From Bombus terrestris (taxonomy: Eukaryota > Arthropoda > Insecta > Hymenoptera > Apidae), in contig NC_063285.1 in NCBI RefSeq assembly GCF_910591885.1, forward strand, positions 2,418,001 to 2,482,000: DNA of 64,000 bases, read 5' to 3'. The position numbers and the translations under genes are program-made. The notes under the pieces are model-generated. The model saw nothing but the letters and a program-made list of their open reading frames with translations, was not told where the DNA came from and searched no databases. Shown here one piece after another: positions 33,408-43,825 of the stretch. The number at the start of each line of letters is the position of its first letter. The first letter of the stretch is position 1.

Positions 33408-34585
33408 AGATAGAACCGCGGCGTACTTAAAAAATAGAACCATTTCGAAAATGTATGAAAGTAAAACACCAGTCGAAATATTGTTAAGAAGGAAACCGAA
33501 TATAAATAATTTAGGATTGTACGGAAGTAGAGTTTTCGTAAGAATACCTGAAATTAAAAGAAATTCGAAGTGGGACAAAAAGGCAGATATTGGAATACTT
33601 GTAGGTTATGAAAACGTTAGATATGGAATCTTAGTTAATAATAAAATTATAATTGCAAGACACGTAGAATTCATAGGTGAAAATGAAAGTTTAGTAGGAT
33701 TTCAAGGAAAGGATAAATCAGATAATGAAACGGAAGGGGATTTTGACGAATATTCGGATATAAACGAAATTCATGAATGTGAAACAAGTAACAAAAAGGT
33801 CGCGCAGGTTGTAATAAAAAAGGAGAGAAACTTAAATAACAAATCAGAAGAAAAACTTGAGGACATAGAAAATAATTTGAGAAGGTCAGGACGGGAAACA
33901 AAGAAACCTCAAAGATATGGCCAAACGAGCTCATATTTCATTTATGTGAATGTAGTTAGCGCAGACAGTCCTCAAACCTATGAAGAAGCTTTATGTGGAG
34001 ATGATAGCAGATCATGGAAGGAAGCAATGGATCGAGAAATAAATAGTTTAGTCAAAAATAAAACCTGGCAATTAGTAGAGAAACCAAAAGAGAAAAAGGT
34101 ATTAGATTTGAAATGGGTATATACGAATAAATCCGATAATAGTAAGAAAGCGCGACTAGTTGTTCGAGGCTTCCAACAAAAGGAAATACTGGAAGATTTA
34201 TGCTCTCCAGTAGCAAAAATGCAAACGCTGAAGTTATTACTATCTTATTGTTGTCAATGTGGTTTGATGATTATGCAAATGGATGTAGAAACAGCATTCC
34301 TAAACGGAACTATAAAATCGGAAGTATTTGTAAAACAACCTATGGGTTACAACGATAAAAACGGGAAAGTATGTAAACTATCAAAGGCGTTATATGGATT
34401 GTGTGAAAGTTCAAGAGTTTGGTATGAATGTTTCGACGAGTATATAAAAAAATTAGGTTTTCAAAGAAGTGAGAATAATTATTGTCTGTATATGAAGTAT
34501 GAGAACGATGATGTTATATACTTAATTCTATTCGTAGATGATTTATTAATATGTGGAAAAAACAAAAGAAAAATCGATGAAATTA
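33408..34585 (+). pseudogene. Copia-C right half (integrase C-terminus and RT)
   Basis: The frame opens directly at the Copia-A LTR with AAYLKNRTISKMYESKTPVE, the integrase C-terminal region. It continues through a linker, RT (KTWQLVEKPKEKKVLDLKW, ETAFLNGTIKSEVFVKQP, SKALYGLCESSRVWYE) and the catalytic FVDDLLICG. The missing integrase half lies inverted at 39666-39794. The reading frame of the two halves would meet exactly across the LTR once a 5-bp duplication is removed. It is truncated at about 34576-34585 by a J3 fragment. Confidence 0.85.
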
Positions 34586-35268
34586 CCCCCACGCGCCAAC
34601 GACGCCAATAAGGCGAAAACACGCAAAATTGAATCACCAAACACAAACTCAAACCAACAGCAAACAACACAAATCAACACCCACAATAGGTTCGCAATAC
34701 TAGATTCCGCAAACGACGCCATGGAAATCGCAGGCCCGCCACCAAACCAACAAGCACAGAGAAGCCCCCCTCCCCCGCCAATATTTGTCAATGATGTCAT
34801 CGACATCCAGACAATGATCAAGTCCTTAGAGAGAGATATCTCCAAGGAGGACTACAACCTGAAGATTACCAACAACCAAGTCAAAATCCTGCCGACAAAT
34901 CCAGAAGCCTACAGGAAACTCACCAAAACACTTAGGGCCCTGAACGCCAATTTCCACACCTACCAACTCAAAGAAGAAAGACCTTTTCGGGTGGTGCTAC
35001 GAAACATCCACCACTCCGCAGACATCGACGACCTAAAAACCGAACTATCTAAACTCGGCCACGAAGTCATCAATGTCAGCAACATAAGGCATAGAGTCAC
35101 GAAAGACCCGTTATCCCTATTCTTTATTGACCTAAAACAGAAACCCAACAACAAGGAAATATACAACACCAGTCGCCTAATGAACGCCATCGTAAAATTC
35201 GAACCACCGCAAATCAAAAAGGAGATAGTGCAATGCAAAAGGTGCCAAAGATACGGGCACACGCAGAA
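34586..35268 (+). mobile_element. J3 ORF1 fragment, no ends
   Basis: 683 bases nearly identical to 50838-51511 of the J3 copy downstream: the RNA-binding region through the first zinc knuckle (CKRCQRYGHTQK). Both edges are abrupt and neither is an element terminus, so it is not a normal insertion. It sits at the centre of the Copia-A inverted duplication. Confidence 0.88.
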
Positions 35269-38200
35269 AACTGACTCCAGTGGCGTTTTGTCATGCATAC
35301 ACTTTTGGAGGAAGATGACCTGATCAACATGTGTGAAGGGAATCTGTGTCATCCAGGTAACAATGCGGAGAAAGAAATCGCCCGTAGGAAATTTTTTAAG
35401 GCTAATCGGTTAGCGAGAAAATTAATTGTGACCTCAGTAGGAAGGAAACCGTTGGATCTTCTTTTATGTTGCACAACAGCACATGAAATGTGGAAAAAGC
35501 TGAATACAGTATATGACATGAAGTCGGATGAGAATCTAAGTATGGTCCAGAAGCATTTCTTCAATTTTAAATAGGAAGAATCTGAAAATGTATCTTACAA
35601 CTTATCAAAGTTGGAATTGATAGCGGCGAAGATGAAAGCTCTTGGGAGCGAAATTGGCGAGAAAATGCTGATAACACGCATTTTATCGGTGTTACCGAAC
35701 AAATTTGACCATTTTCACAGTGCGTGGGATTCGGTGGAAGAAGAAAAGAAGACCTTAGACAGGCTTAGTACCAGGTTGATGGCGGAAGAAATCACATGGA
35801 AGAAAGACGACCAGGAAACATCGGTGGCTCTGGTAACAAAAGGCAACAATTACAAAAGGGAACAGCAGAAGCAGTCAAGCAAACCTGAATACGAGAAACA
35901 AGGACCAAGCTGTTTCAACTGTGGAAAAGGTGGCCATCTAAAGAAGGATTGTTTTAGATGCTTTACATGCAAATGGAAAAGGAAATAATAACAAAAATTG
36001 GTTTAAAAATAAGAAAGGAAACAACAGTAGAGACAACTAGGAACCCAGAAATGAAAATCGAGATCACAGCGGAATTGGTCTATTAGGAAGCACCTCAACG
36101 ATACAAGTGGCAAACCATGATGCTTGGATAATCGACTCAGGAGCTACGAATCACATGACAGGACGACAAGAATGGTTTAGCGTCTTCGAAAAATTCGATA
36201 ACACGGTGAAGATAGAAATCGGCGATGGTACCGTTCATGGATGCGTACGGCAAAGGAAAAATCAAGGTAGAGACTTTTGTGGACGGCAAATGGGTAGCAT
36301 GTACAATGAACGATGTCTTGTATGTACCAGGTATGAAAAGAAATCTATTTTCCATTAGATCCGTCACAAGAAGAGGCATAGATTTCTGTATCTTAAGGGA
36401 AGGGATAAACTGTATGTTTTTACAGAATCAGAAAATAATAGCAAGGGGTTCTGTTATCGGAAATTTATATAAGGTCGATATGCGAGTTATCATACCGTCA
36501 GTTTGTAATCTTAGCAATAGAGCGGAGTCAAACGCGGACACACTGCAGTTATGGCACGAACGGCTATGTCATCGAAACATCAGACACGTTAAGGATTTTT
36601 TAAAGAATTCGAATATAAAAGTTGTAGAGGATAGTAACTTTTTCTGTGAAGGTTGCGCGTACGGGAAACATCATAGATCGAGTTTTCACGAGAAAATCAA
36701 GCGTGCGACTAAACCTCGCGAAATTATTTATACGGATGTATGTGGACCTATGGAAGTCGAGTCATTAGGCAAGAAATTGTATTTTCTTGCGTTTAAAGAT
36801 GATTTTTCTAAATTCACAAAGATTTACTTCTTACGACATAAGTCAGAAGTAATCGAAAAGTTAAGAACTTTTTGCCTAGAAGTCGAAAAACAATTCAATG
36901 ATAAGATCAAGGAAATTCATAGTGCTGGAGGGAAAGAATTCAAAAATAAAGAGGTTAAAGAATTTTTAAGAAGTCAGGGAATTAAACATACGATTAACGT
37001 CCCATACACTCCTGAACAGAATGGCGTCGCAGAAAGAGGAAATAGAACAATAGTAGAAGCAGGACGTTCGATGTTATATTCGAAATCTAATCTACCGCTG
37101 TTTTTATGGGCCGAAGCCATGAACACTGCAGTGCATGTCATAAATAAGACCGGGCCGACAAGACAAGACAAGAAAACACCATATGAACTGTGGTACGGGA
37201 AACCGCCAGATATAGAAAAGTTTAGGGTTTTTGGTACTGAGTGCTTTGCACACATACCTGCGGAAAAGAGAAGAAAATTGGACAAAAAGGCTAACAAAGG
37301 ATATTTGGTAGGCTATCTAGATGACGGACGAGGCTATCGAGTGTACGTGCCGACCGTAAGAAATGTAATATTGAGCCGTGACGTAATATTTAAGCCCGAA
37401 CTAGAAACTGGAAAATGTGTTAATTTAAGTTTACCGAAAATTGTGGAACGCGAAGATGTGTATGGACAGAGCGATAGAGCATGTAAGTACGAAAGTGCAA
37501 AGAGTGAACCTGAAAAACAACCTTTTATAACTAGCGAGAATGTGAGACAATTGAGAGATAGAGGTAAGATCAAACGAACCGATTTTTGTGGTAGCCCAGT
37601 AACGTACGTAGCGGAAAAATTACCGGTGGATTTTAACGAAGCGATGAGATCTGAAAAGAAAGAGTTATGGGAAACGGTTATGAATGATGAAATGAAATCG
37701 CACTATGAAAATAATACGTGGATTCTTGTAGAAAAACCAAAAGATCAAAAGCTACTTAGTAATAGGTGGGTTTTAACGGTAAAGCTAAATCCGGACAATT
37801 AGGAACGATACAGAGCGCGACTTGTAATAAAACGGTATTCACAGAAAGAAGGCATAGATTATAAGGAAACCTATAGTCCCGTTGCTCGGTTTGACACAAT
37901 TAGATTAATGCTCGGTATTGCTGCCAAAAATAATTTACACTTTGAACAGTTTGACATTAAAACCGCATTTTTATATGGAAGTCTGAAAGAAGACATCTAT
38001 ATGAAACAACCTAAAGGTTATGATGATGGTTACGAATCGCGTTTATAAATTACTAAAAAGTCTATATGGCTTAAAGCAGTCTCCAAGATGTTGTAAAATT
38101 CTATCAGAGTAACGCAGATCCTTGTTTTTATATTTATACAGAAGATGACAAATTAATGCTGATGACTATATACGTAGACAATGGATTGGTAGCAGCTTCA

Positions 38201-39120
38201 GACAAATCTCTAATCGATAAATTTTTCAGTGATTTAAATAAAGAATTCAAAATTATGAGTTCGAAAGAAGTAAAGAGTTTTCTTGGACTTGAAATTAATA
38301 GATTACAAAATGGTTCAATATTCATTCATCAGAGCAGGTATATCGAAAGAATGTTAGAAAAATTTAATATGAATGGGGCAAACAGTGTTTCTACACTTAT
38401 CGAGACTAATTGGAGCGAAAGTAATATAGACAATAATGAGTGTAATGCACCATACAGAGAAGCCGTAGGAAACTTAATGTTTTTACAAACCGTAAGTAGG
38501 CCAGATATCAGTTTTGCAATAAATATAGCGTCGAGACATTTAGAGAATCCAAACGAGTATCAGTGGAAATTAGTCAAACGAATTTTGCGCTAGATAAAAG
38601 GGACCGCAGACATGGGATTCTTATATACAAAGCAGGCGGTCTGGAAACCTTTAGCGATGCTGACTATGCAGGCGACAAAGAAACAAGAAAGTCGACATCG
38701 GGCGTTGTATGTAAGTATGCGAATGCGGCCATTACATGGCAATGTGAGCGAAAACAATGTGTAGCTCTATTCACAACAGAAGCTGAGTATGTCAGTGCAG
38801 TCTCAGGAGCGAAAGAAATTATGTGGCTAAAGAAAATATTTTTTGAACGTAAAATAGAGATCTTTAAGTATATGCTACGTATAGACAATACTAGTGCCGT
38901 AAAATTAATTAAGATTCCAGAATTCCACCAAAGACGTAAGCATATTGACGTAAGATATTATTTCTTGCGAGATTTATACAATAGAGGCGAAATTGATGAA
39001 ACATATGTAACAAACGAAGAGCAACTGGCAGATATATGTACAAAGGCGTTGTCAAAACCAAGATTTGAATATTTAAGACAAAAGTTAGGTTTGAAAAATA
39101 AAAAAGATGTTAAGAGGTAA
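35269..39120 (+). pseudogene. Copia-A right arm: Gag-Pol, several breaks
   Basis: The Gag start is missing. Gag has CFNCGKGGHLKKDC, protease DSGATNHM (36130), pre-integrase LWHERLCHRNIRHV, integrase YTDVCGPMEVES, RT (KTAFLYGSLKEDIYMKQPKG near 37965, DNGL in place of the usual xxDD block near 38176), RNase H (DADYAGDKETRKSTSG near 38655, DICTKALSKPRF). Lesions include TAG 35572-35574, a shared frameshift near 36225, TAG 37800-37802, and frame changes near 38040, 38100 and 38590. The second integrase Asp is Ala here (HSAGGKEF) but Asp in the left arm. Confidence 0.88.
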
Positions 39121-39235
39121 TTGTTTATAGAGATGTAGAGTTTTTAGGGAGGGTGTCGAAGTGACTATCACTTCTAAAAAAAAAACTCTACATGATCTGT
39201 TTAGTCTTCTCGTAATTTGTTTTTAGTAATAAATT
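39121..39235 (+). repeat. Copia-A first 3' terminus: tract plus partial LTR
   Basis: After the RNase H stop, GATGTAGAGTTTTTAGGGAGGG precedes TGTCGAAGTGACTATCACTTCT, a diverged start of the Copia-A LTR, which breaks off after about 80 bases. A second RNase H end and a full LTR follow. Confidence 0.6.
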
Positions 39236-39372
39236 AATTTGAATGGAAAAGAGAAAGGCAGCTGGAAAATGTATTTGTGAAGACATTGACAAAATCAAGG
39301 TTCAGATATTTACGACGAGAGTTAGAAAAATATTAAGATATAATTGTTTGTTGGGATGTAGAGTTTTGGGGA
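39236..39372 (+). pseudogene. second Copia-A-like RNase H C-terminus
   Basis: A frame reading VFVKTLTKSRFRYLRRELEKY and a stop is homologous to the DICTKALSKPRFEYLRQKLG end just upstream. It is followed by GATGTAGAGTTTTGGGGAGGG, the polypurine tract of the full LTR. The 3' end of the element is therefore present twice in tandem from two related copies. Confidence 0.65.
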
Positions 39373-39665
39373 GGGTGTTGAAGTGGTCGCCACTTCTAGG
39401 AAAACTCCACATCTCGTCTTTTTAGCTTTCTCAAGCGCTGAAGCCATCGACAGTATATAGACAAAAGAATAGCAGGGAGGCAAACCATAAACAGTAGACA
39501 GGCGACATTGGCTTCGGGGTTTTCAGTTGTAAAGTACCATTGCTAGCGTGCGGATCTGGACCAGCTCAAATTTTATTTCTGTATTTCACTATTAAATCAA
39601 ATATATATTTTGTATTTTACACTTTATCCACGCGTTCTCTCTTTATATAACGAATAACCTCAACA
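39373..39665 (+). repeat. Copia-A 3' LTR (right arm)
   Basis: 293 bp, inverted partner of 33115-33407. The flank at 39666 is TAACT, whose complement AGTTA differs by one base from the AGATA beside the other LTR. Confidence 0.88.
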
Positions 39666-39794
39666 TAACTATTTCCGGCCAATATTTAATATTTAGTTTT
39701 GAATTATGTAATAAGCATCTAGCGGAATTCATGATTGTTCTATTGTAGCGCTCAGCTGTTCCATTTAACTCGTGAACATAAGGTGGGCATCATA
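39666..39794 (-). pseudogene. Copia-C left half (integrase core end), inverted
   Basis: On the minus strand the frame contains PYVHELNGTAERYNRTIMNS and then LLHNSKLNIKYWPEIV, the copia integrase region with the catalytic Glu. It is exactly the piece missing upstream of the Copia-C segment at 33408. It ends at the Copia-A LTR on one side and at the J2 copy on the other. Confidence 0.8.
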
Positions 39795-40248
39795 TTCTGG
39801 AAAAATAGAAAAAGTTAAATGCTTCAACTGTAACGGAAACCACCCAGCCAGCTATAAAGGATGTGAAGTAAGAAAACAATTACAACGTAAACTGTTCCCG
39901 CCCCTACGAAGCAGGACAAGCATTAACACACAAACCCATCAGGACAGCACAAAACCTAAAATAATACCCAATACAGAGCAAGCAATAAACACCAAACCTA
40001 TCAGCACCAACACCATTGGTGGTCTAAGCTATGCTCAAGTAACCAGCCAACCAACACATACACACAACCAATACCACAGCAATAGTAACAATGACACTGC
40101 AGAAATCAAAGAACTGCTCAAACAATCCAGAAAGAACACCGAAATGCTAACCAGAATGATAAGCGAACAAAACGCAGTACTCAAACAGCAAACCCAACAA
40201 ATCACAGTCATGCTACAACTAATTACAAACGTGCTAAGCAAAAAATAA
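39772..40248 (+). CDS. J2 ORF1, 5'-truncated (zinc knuckle and C-terminal coil)
   Basis: The J2 part of this frame begins near 39795. It holds CFNCNGNHPASYKGC and a long Asn/Thr/Gln-rich tail ending with TEMLTRMISEQNAVLKQQTQ and MLQLITNVLSKK, a likely coiled coil. The N-terminal RNA-binding part is missing. The TAA at 40246-40248 overlaps the ORF2 frame, which is open through this point. Confidence 0.75.
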   Translation: MNIRWASYSGKIEKVKCFNCNGNHPASYKGCEVRKQLQRKLFPPLRSRTSINTQTHQDSTKPKIIPNTEQAINTKPISTNTIGGLSYAQVTSQPTHTHNQYHSNSNNDTAEIKELLKQSRKNTEMLTRMISEQNAVLKQQTQQITVMLQLITNVLSKK

Positions 40249-43058
40249 AAACGGACACTCTAAAAATAGCAGCCTGGAACTCAAACGGCCTACAACAACG
40301 GGCCCTCGAAACTAAAACATTCATATACAATAATAATATAAACATACTACTTGTCTCAGAAACACACTTCACTACAAAAAGCTACTTGCAAATACCATAC
40401 TACACCATGTATGATACCAAACACCCCTCAGGAAAAGCTCACGGAGGAACAGCAGTGATAGTCAGAAACGATATCAAACATTATCTACACAGCCAAGTTA
40501 ACAAAGAATATTTACAAGCAACCACTGTTACAGTTCAAACTAGCAGCAACTACTTCCAGTTGTCAGCAGTATATGTGCCTCCGCGACACAAAATAACAAC
40601 ACAAATGTGGGAAGAATACTTCCAGGACCTAGGGGACAAGTACATCGCAGCGGGAGACTACAACTCAAAGCACACGCTTTGGGGGTCAAGAAACATTACA
40701 CCTCGAGGCAGAACACTGGAAAAATACATTAGAAATAATCACCTCAATATATTATCCATAGGAACACCGACACATTGGCCGACTGACCTGAACAAAAAAC
40801 CAGATCTTCTGGACTTTGCAGTTACAAGGGGACTAAACGCAAATAAACTAAAAATAACACCCAACCTCGAGCTCAGCTCCGATCATACACCCATAATAAT
40901 TGAATACAGAAACAAACCAATTCACTATAGCAAACCAGAAACACTATGCAATAAAACCACCAAATGGCAAACTTTCAAAGAAATAATAGAAAGCAAAATA
41001 AACTGCAACATCCCGTTAAAAACTCCTGAACACATAGAACAGGCAGTAGCAACATTGACAGCAACTATTCAGGAAGCAGCAAGGACAACCACTATTCCCG
41101 AACCAACCAGCAGACAAACAATAACAATCCCGCAAGAAATACTCGACAAAATCAAAGAAAAAAGAAAAGCAAAAGCAAAATGGCAAAAATACAGAACCCG
41201 AGAAAACAAAAAACACTTAAACAAACTTGCAAAGGAAATAAAAAACAAAATAAAGGAGCACAACGATAACGAATTCGCAAAGTTCATAGGGACACTCTCC
41301 ACACACGAGAACACCAACTATTCACTATGGAAAGCCACGAAAAAAATAAGGAAGCCAATAATACCCGTCCCGGCAATCAGAAAAGCAGATAACACATGGG
41401 CAAGAAGCAACGAAGAACAAGCTGAAGAATTCTCCAACCACCTCTGCAACACATTCACACCACACATTATCAACAACAGCAACCTCAAAGGTCATACGGA
41501 GGAGGATCCACAAACTACTATTACCACAACCGACAAGGTTACCACCATACCTAAAACATCGGCACAAGAAATTAGAAACATAATTGATAAAACAAAAAAC
41601 AACAAAGCGCCAGGAATCGACCTAATCAATGGTAAAATCTTGAAAAACCTTCTGCCAAAAGGAATAAGACTAATGACAATAATATTCAGTGCAATTCTAA
41701 GAATTCAGTACTTCCCCAAACCATGGAAATTAGCACAGATCAAAATGTTACATAAACCAGGCAAAGACTCGCACCAAACTGCATCTTACAGACCAATAGC
41801 ACTGCTCCCAGTATTTTCCAAAATACTGGAAAAGATAATATACGACCGCATAAAACCAATAATAGAGACAAAAAAACTAATACCGGATCACCAATTGGGT
41901 TTCAGAAACAAACACTCCGCGATAGAGCAAATGCACAGGCTTATAAACGAAATAATAGTAGCACTAGAAAACAAGGAATACTGCACAGCCCTCTTTATAG
42001 ACATAGAGAAAGCATTCGATAAAATTAACCATGAAAGTATACTACAAACAATTAGGAAACAATTCCCGGAGCAAATACACCACTTAATAAAATCCTACCT
42101 AAGCAGCAGAACCTTCGTAATAAAAATCAAGGACACACATTCTCAAGTTAAAGACATCAAGGCCGGGGTACCACAAGGAAGCGTCCTAGGCCCAATACTA
42201 TACACATTATACACGGCGAACATACCAACAACTACCAACAGCACAGTATTGACATTCGCGGACGACACAGCTATACTAGTCAGGCATACTAACCCAGAAA
42301 CGGCAGTCAAAATACTACAAGAACATATCATAAAAATAGAAAATTGGCTACAAGAAAAACAAATAAAAGCAAACCCCAATAAATGCAACCTTATTACATT
42401 CACGCTACGGAAAAAGATACCACCAAACATCCTATTGAACGGCACGCATATAACGCAAACAAAGCATGTCAAATACCTAGGACTCCACTTAGATCAAAAA
42501 CTCACCTGGAAACTACACATCAAATCAATAGTAGAAAAAATACAGAAAACAAGGAGACAAATGCATTGGCTAACAAGCCGAAAATCCAAACTAAGCACAG
42601 AAAACAAATTAAAAATATATAAAACGATCATAAAACCAATCTGGACGCACGGAATACCACTATGGGGGACGGCAGCAATGAGCCATATAAACAAAATAGA
42701 GGTAATACAGGCTAAAATCCTTAGAACAATAGTAAACGGACGTTGGTACGTCAGAAACGAAGATATACGGAGGTATACTCCGTATATACGGAGGTACGAA
42801 GATATACTCAGAAAAATACAAATCAAGAATAGCAACACACATAAACCGGCTAGCTGCGGAAACATACAAAATCATAAATATGGACAGAATACTAAAAAGG
42901 AAGCACCCAGCAGACCTTATAAAGGACATAACCTAAGAAACACGAGGATGGTACCCCGCTGGGGGTATTCACCAACATGCTAATTTAACCGTTAAAAAAT
43001 TCCACCAAATGTCCAAATTGGACAAATTGTGAATTTTAATAAATAAATAAAAAAAAAA
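39795..43058 (+). mobile_element. J2 jockey-type retrotransposon, 5'-truncated, best copy
   Basis: It starts within ORF1 at the zinc knuckle, keeps almost all of ORF2, and ends with the J2 3' UTR (CCAAATTGGACAAATTGTGAAT) and an A-rich AATAAATAAATA tail. No target duplication was identified. Confidence 0.85.
40251..42983 (+). CDS. J2 ORF2 (APE endonuclease-reverse transcriptase), C-terminus shifted
   Basis: There is no ATG at the start; the frame is open from the ORF1 stop region, suggesting coupled translation. Endonuclease: LKIAAWNSNGLQQR, VSETHFT, SGKAHGGTAVIV, AAGDYNSKHTLWG, HWPTDLNKKPDLLDF, LSSDHTPI. RT from about 41740: ASYRPIALLPVFSKILEKII, FIDIEKAFDKINHES, AGVPQGSVLGPILYTLYTA and catalytic FADD. 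The frame is intact for about 840 codons. Near 42770-42800 a small duplication with inverted repeats shifts it; the original C-terminus continues in another frame to about 42938 (ILKRKHPADL region). Confidence 0.9.
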   Translation, partial: TDTLKIAAWNSNGLQQRALETKTFIYNNNINILLVSETHFTTKSYLQIPYYTMYDTKHPSGKAHGGTAVIVRNDIKHYLHSQVNKEYLQATTVTVQTSSNYFQLSAVYVPPRHKITTQMWEEYFQDLGDKYIAAGDYNSKHTLWGSRNITPRGRTLEKYIRNNHLNILSIGTPTHWPTDLNKKPDLLDFAVTRGLNANKLKITPNLELSSDHTPIIIEYRNKPIHYSKPETLCNKTTKWQTFKEIIESKINCNIPLKTPEHIEQAVATLTATIQEAARTTTIPEPTSRQTITIPQEILDKIKEKRKAKAKWQKYRTRENKKHLNKLAKEIKNKIKEHNDNEFAKFIGTLSTHENTNYSLWKATKKIRKPIIPVPAIRKADNTWARSNEEQAEEFSNHLCNTFTPHIINNSNLKGHTEEDPQTTITTTDKVTTIPKTSAQEIRNIIDKTKNNKAPGIDLINGKILKNLLPKGIRLMTIIFSAILRIQYFPKPWKLAQIKMLHKPGKDSHQTASYRPIALLPVFSKILEKIIYDRIKPIIETKKLIPDHQLGFRNKHSAIEQMHRLINEIIVALENKEYCTALFIDIEKAFDKINHESILQTIRKQFPEQIHHLIKSYLSSRTFVIKIKDTHSQVKDIKAGVPQGSVLGPILYTLYTANIPTTTNSTVLTFADDTAILVRHTNPETAVKILQEHIIKIENWLQEKQIKANPNKCNLITFTLRKKIPPNILLNGTHITQTKHVKYLGLHLDQKLTWKLHIKSIVEKIQKTRRQMHWLTSRKSKLSTENKLKIYKTIIKPIWTHGIPLWGTAAMSHINKIEVIQAKILRTIVNGRWYVRNEDIRRYTPYIRRYEDILRKIQIKNSNTHKPASCGNIQNHKYGQNTKKEAPSRPYKGHNLRNTRMVPRWGYSPTC

Positions 43059-43258
43059 CTTGACTCGCTACTTTTTAAGTATACGCGTACCTATATGACG
43101 GAACTTCACAATCCATTGTTTGGGAAACGAAGCCAGGAAAAATGTTATATATCTGTATGCACGTCTAAAAAAATACCATTTATCCTCATAAATACATGTA
43201 TGTTTTCTTAAATATTTTGTCTATTGGATAACATGAAATAACAAAGCTGATTACTTCA
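43059..43258. other. short sequence upstream of the 5S gene
   Basis: AT-rich. It would contain any 5' flank of the interrupted 5S gene; no promoter motif was recognised. Confidence 0.4.
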
Positions 43259-43297
43259 GCCAACGCTCATACCGCGTTGAGAGTACTCGTTCTCGTC
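43259..43297 (+). rRNA. 5S rRNA gene, 5' part (nt 1-39), interrupted by J1
   Basis: GCCAACGCTCATACCGCGTT and what follows match insect 5S rRNA from its first base through GTTCTCGTC. It breaks off exactly there, where the J1 element starts. The last 16 bases are repeated at 47571-47586 on the other side of the element. Together with 47571-47666 it makes one complete 5S gene of about 119 nt. Confidence 0.9.
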
Positions 43298-43825
43298 TGT
43301 AACCTAAATTATCGCTGTGTAAAATGCACTGAACCGCACGGGCCAGGTGAGTGCAAAATAAAAAAAGAAGCAGTAGTCAGCAAAGAAAAAATCTACTGCG
43401 TAAACTGCAAAAACTACGGACATCCTGCATCTTACAAAGGATGTCCAAAACTCGTCGAACTCCGGAAAAAGATTAATGAAAAAATCATCAAAGCAAAAAC
43501 ATCAAAAACCGAAAGAATCGCCAAAATAAGCCGTAAGTACGTCCCCGAGCTAAAGTTCGCGGATATAGTAAAACAAAAAACAAGTATAAACGAGACAAGC
43601 CCGCTAGTAACAAACTTAGCGGCACAAGCCAAACAAAACCCAAACCCAACAATAGACGCACCCCAAATAAGCATAATAAATGTCATTGAAGACTTCAAAA
43701 AAAGCATCTTAAAAGCACTAAACGACCAACAAACCCAACTAAACGAAATCAAAAAAGCACTAAATACGCATGAAGAAAGAATCGATTCCATCTTCAACAT
43801 CATCGAAAATATAGACGAAGATTAG
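43298..43825 (+). CDS. J1 ORF1, 5'-truncated (zinc knuckles, coil)
   Basis: The frame is open from the insertion boundary. Two knuckles are visible: CVKCTEPHGPGEC near residue 7 and CVNCKNYGHPASYKGC near residue 35. A basic Lys/Arg segment follows, then a C-terminal helix-forming stretch (IEDFKKSILKALNDQQTQ, LNEIKKALNTHEERIDSI). The N-terminal RNA-binding part was lost by 5' truncation. The same C-terminal region occurs at 54290-54470. Family role: RNA-binding chaperone in the retrotransposition particle. Confidence 0.85.
   Translation, partial: CNLNYRCVKCTEPHGPGECKIKKEAVVSKEKIYCVNCKNYGHPASYKGCPKLVELRKKINEKIIKAKTSKTERIAKISRKYVPELKFADIVKQKTSINETSPLVTNLAAQAKQNPNPTIDAPQISIINVIEDFKKSILKALNDQQTQLNEIKKALNTHEERIDSIFNIIENIDED

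Noticed and set aside
35293..35574. 93-codon frame treated as a separate gene, also at 32675-32956
   Set aside because: It is the Copia-A Gag N-terminal part cut by a stop shared by both arms.
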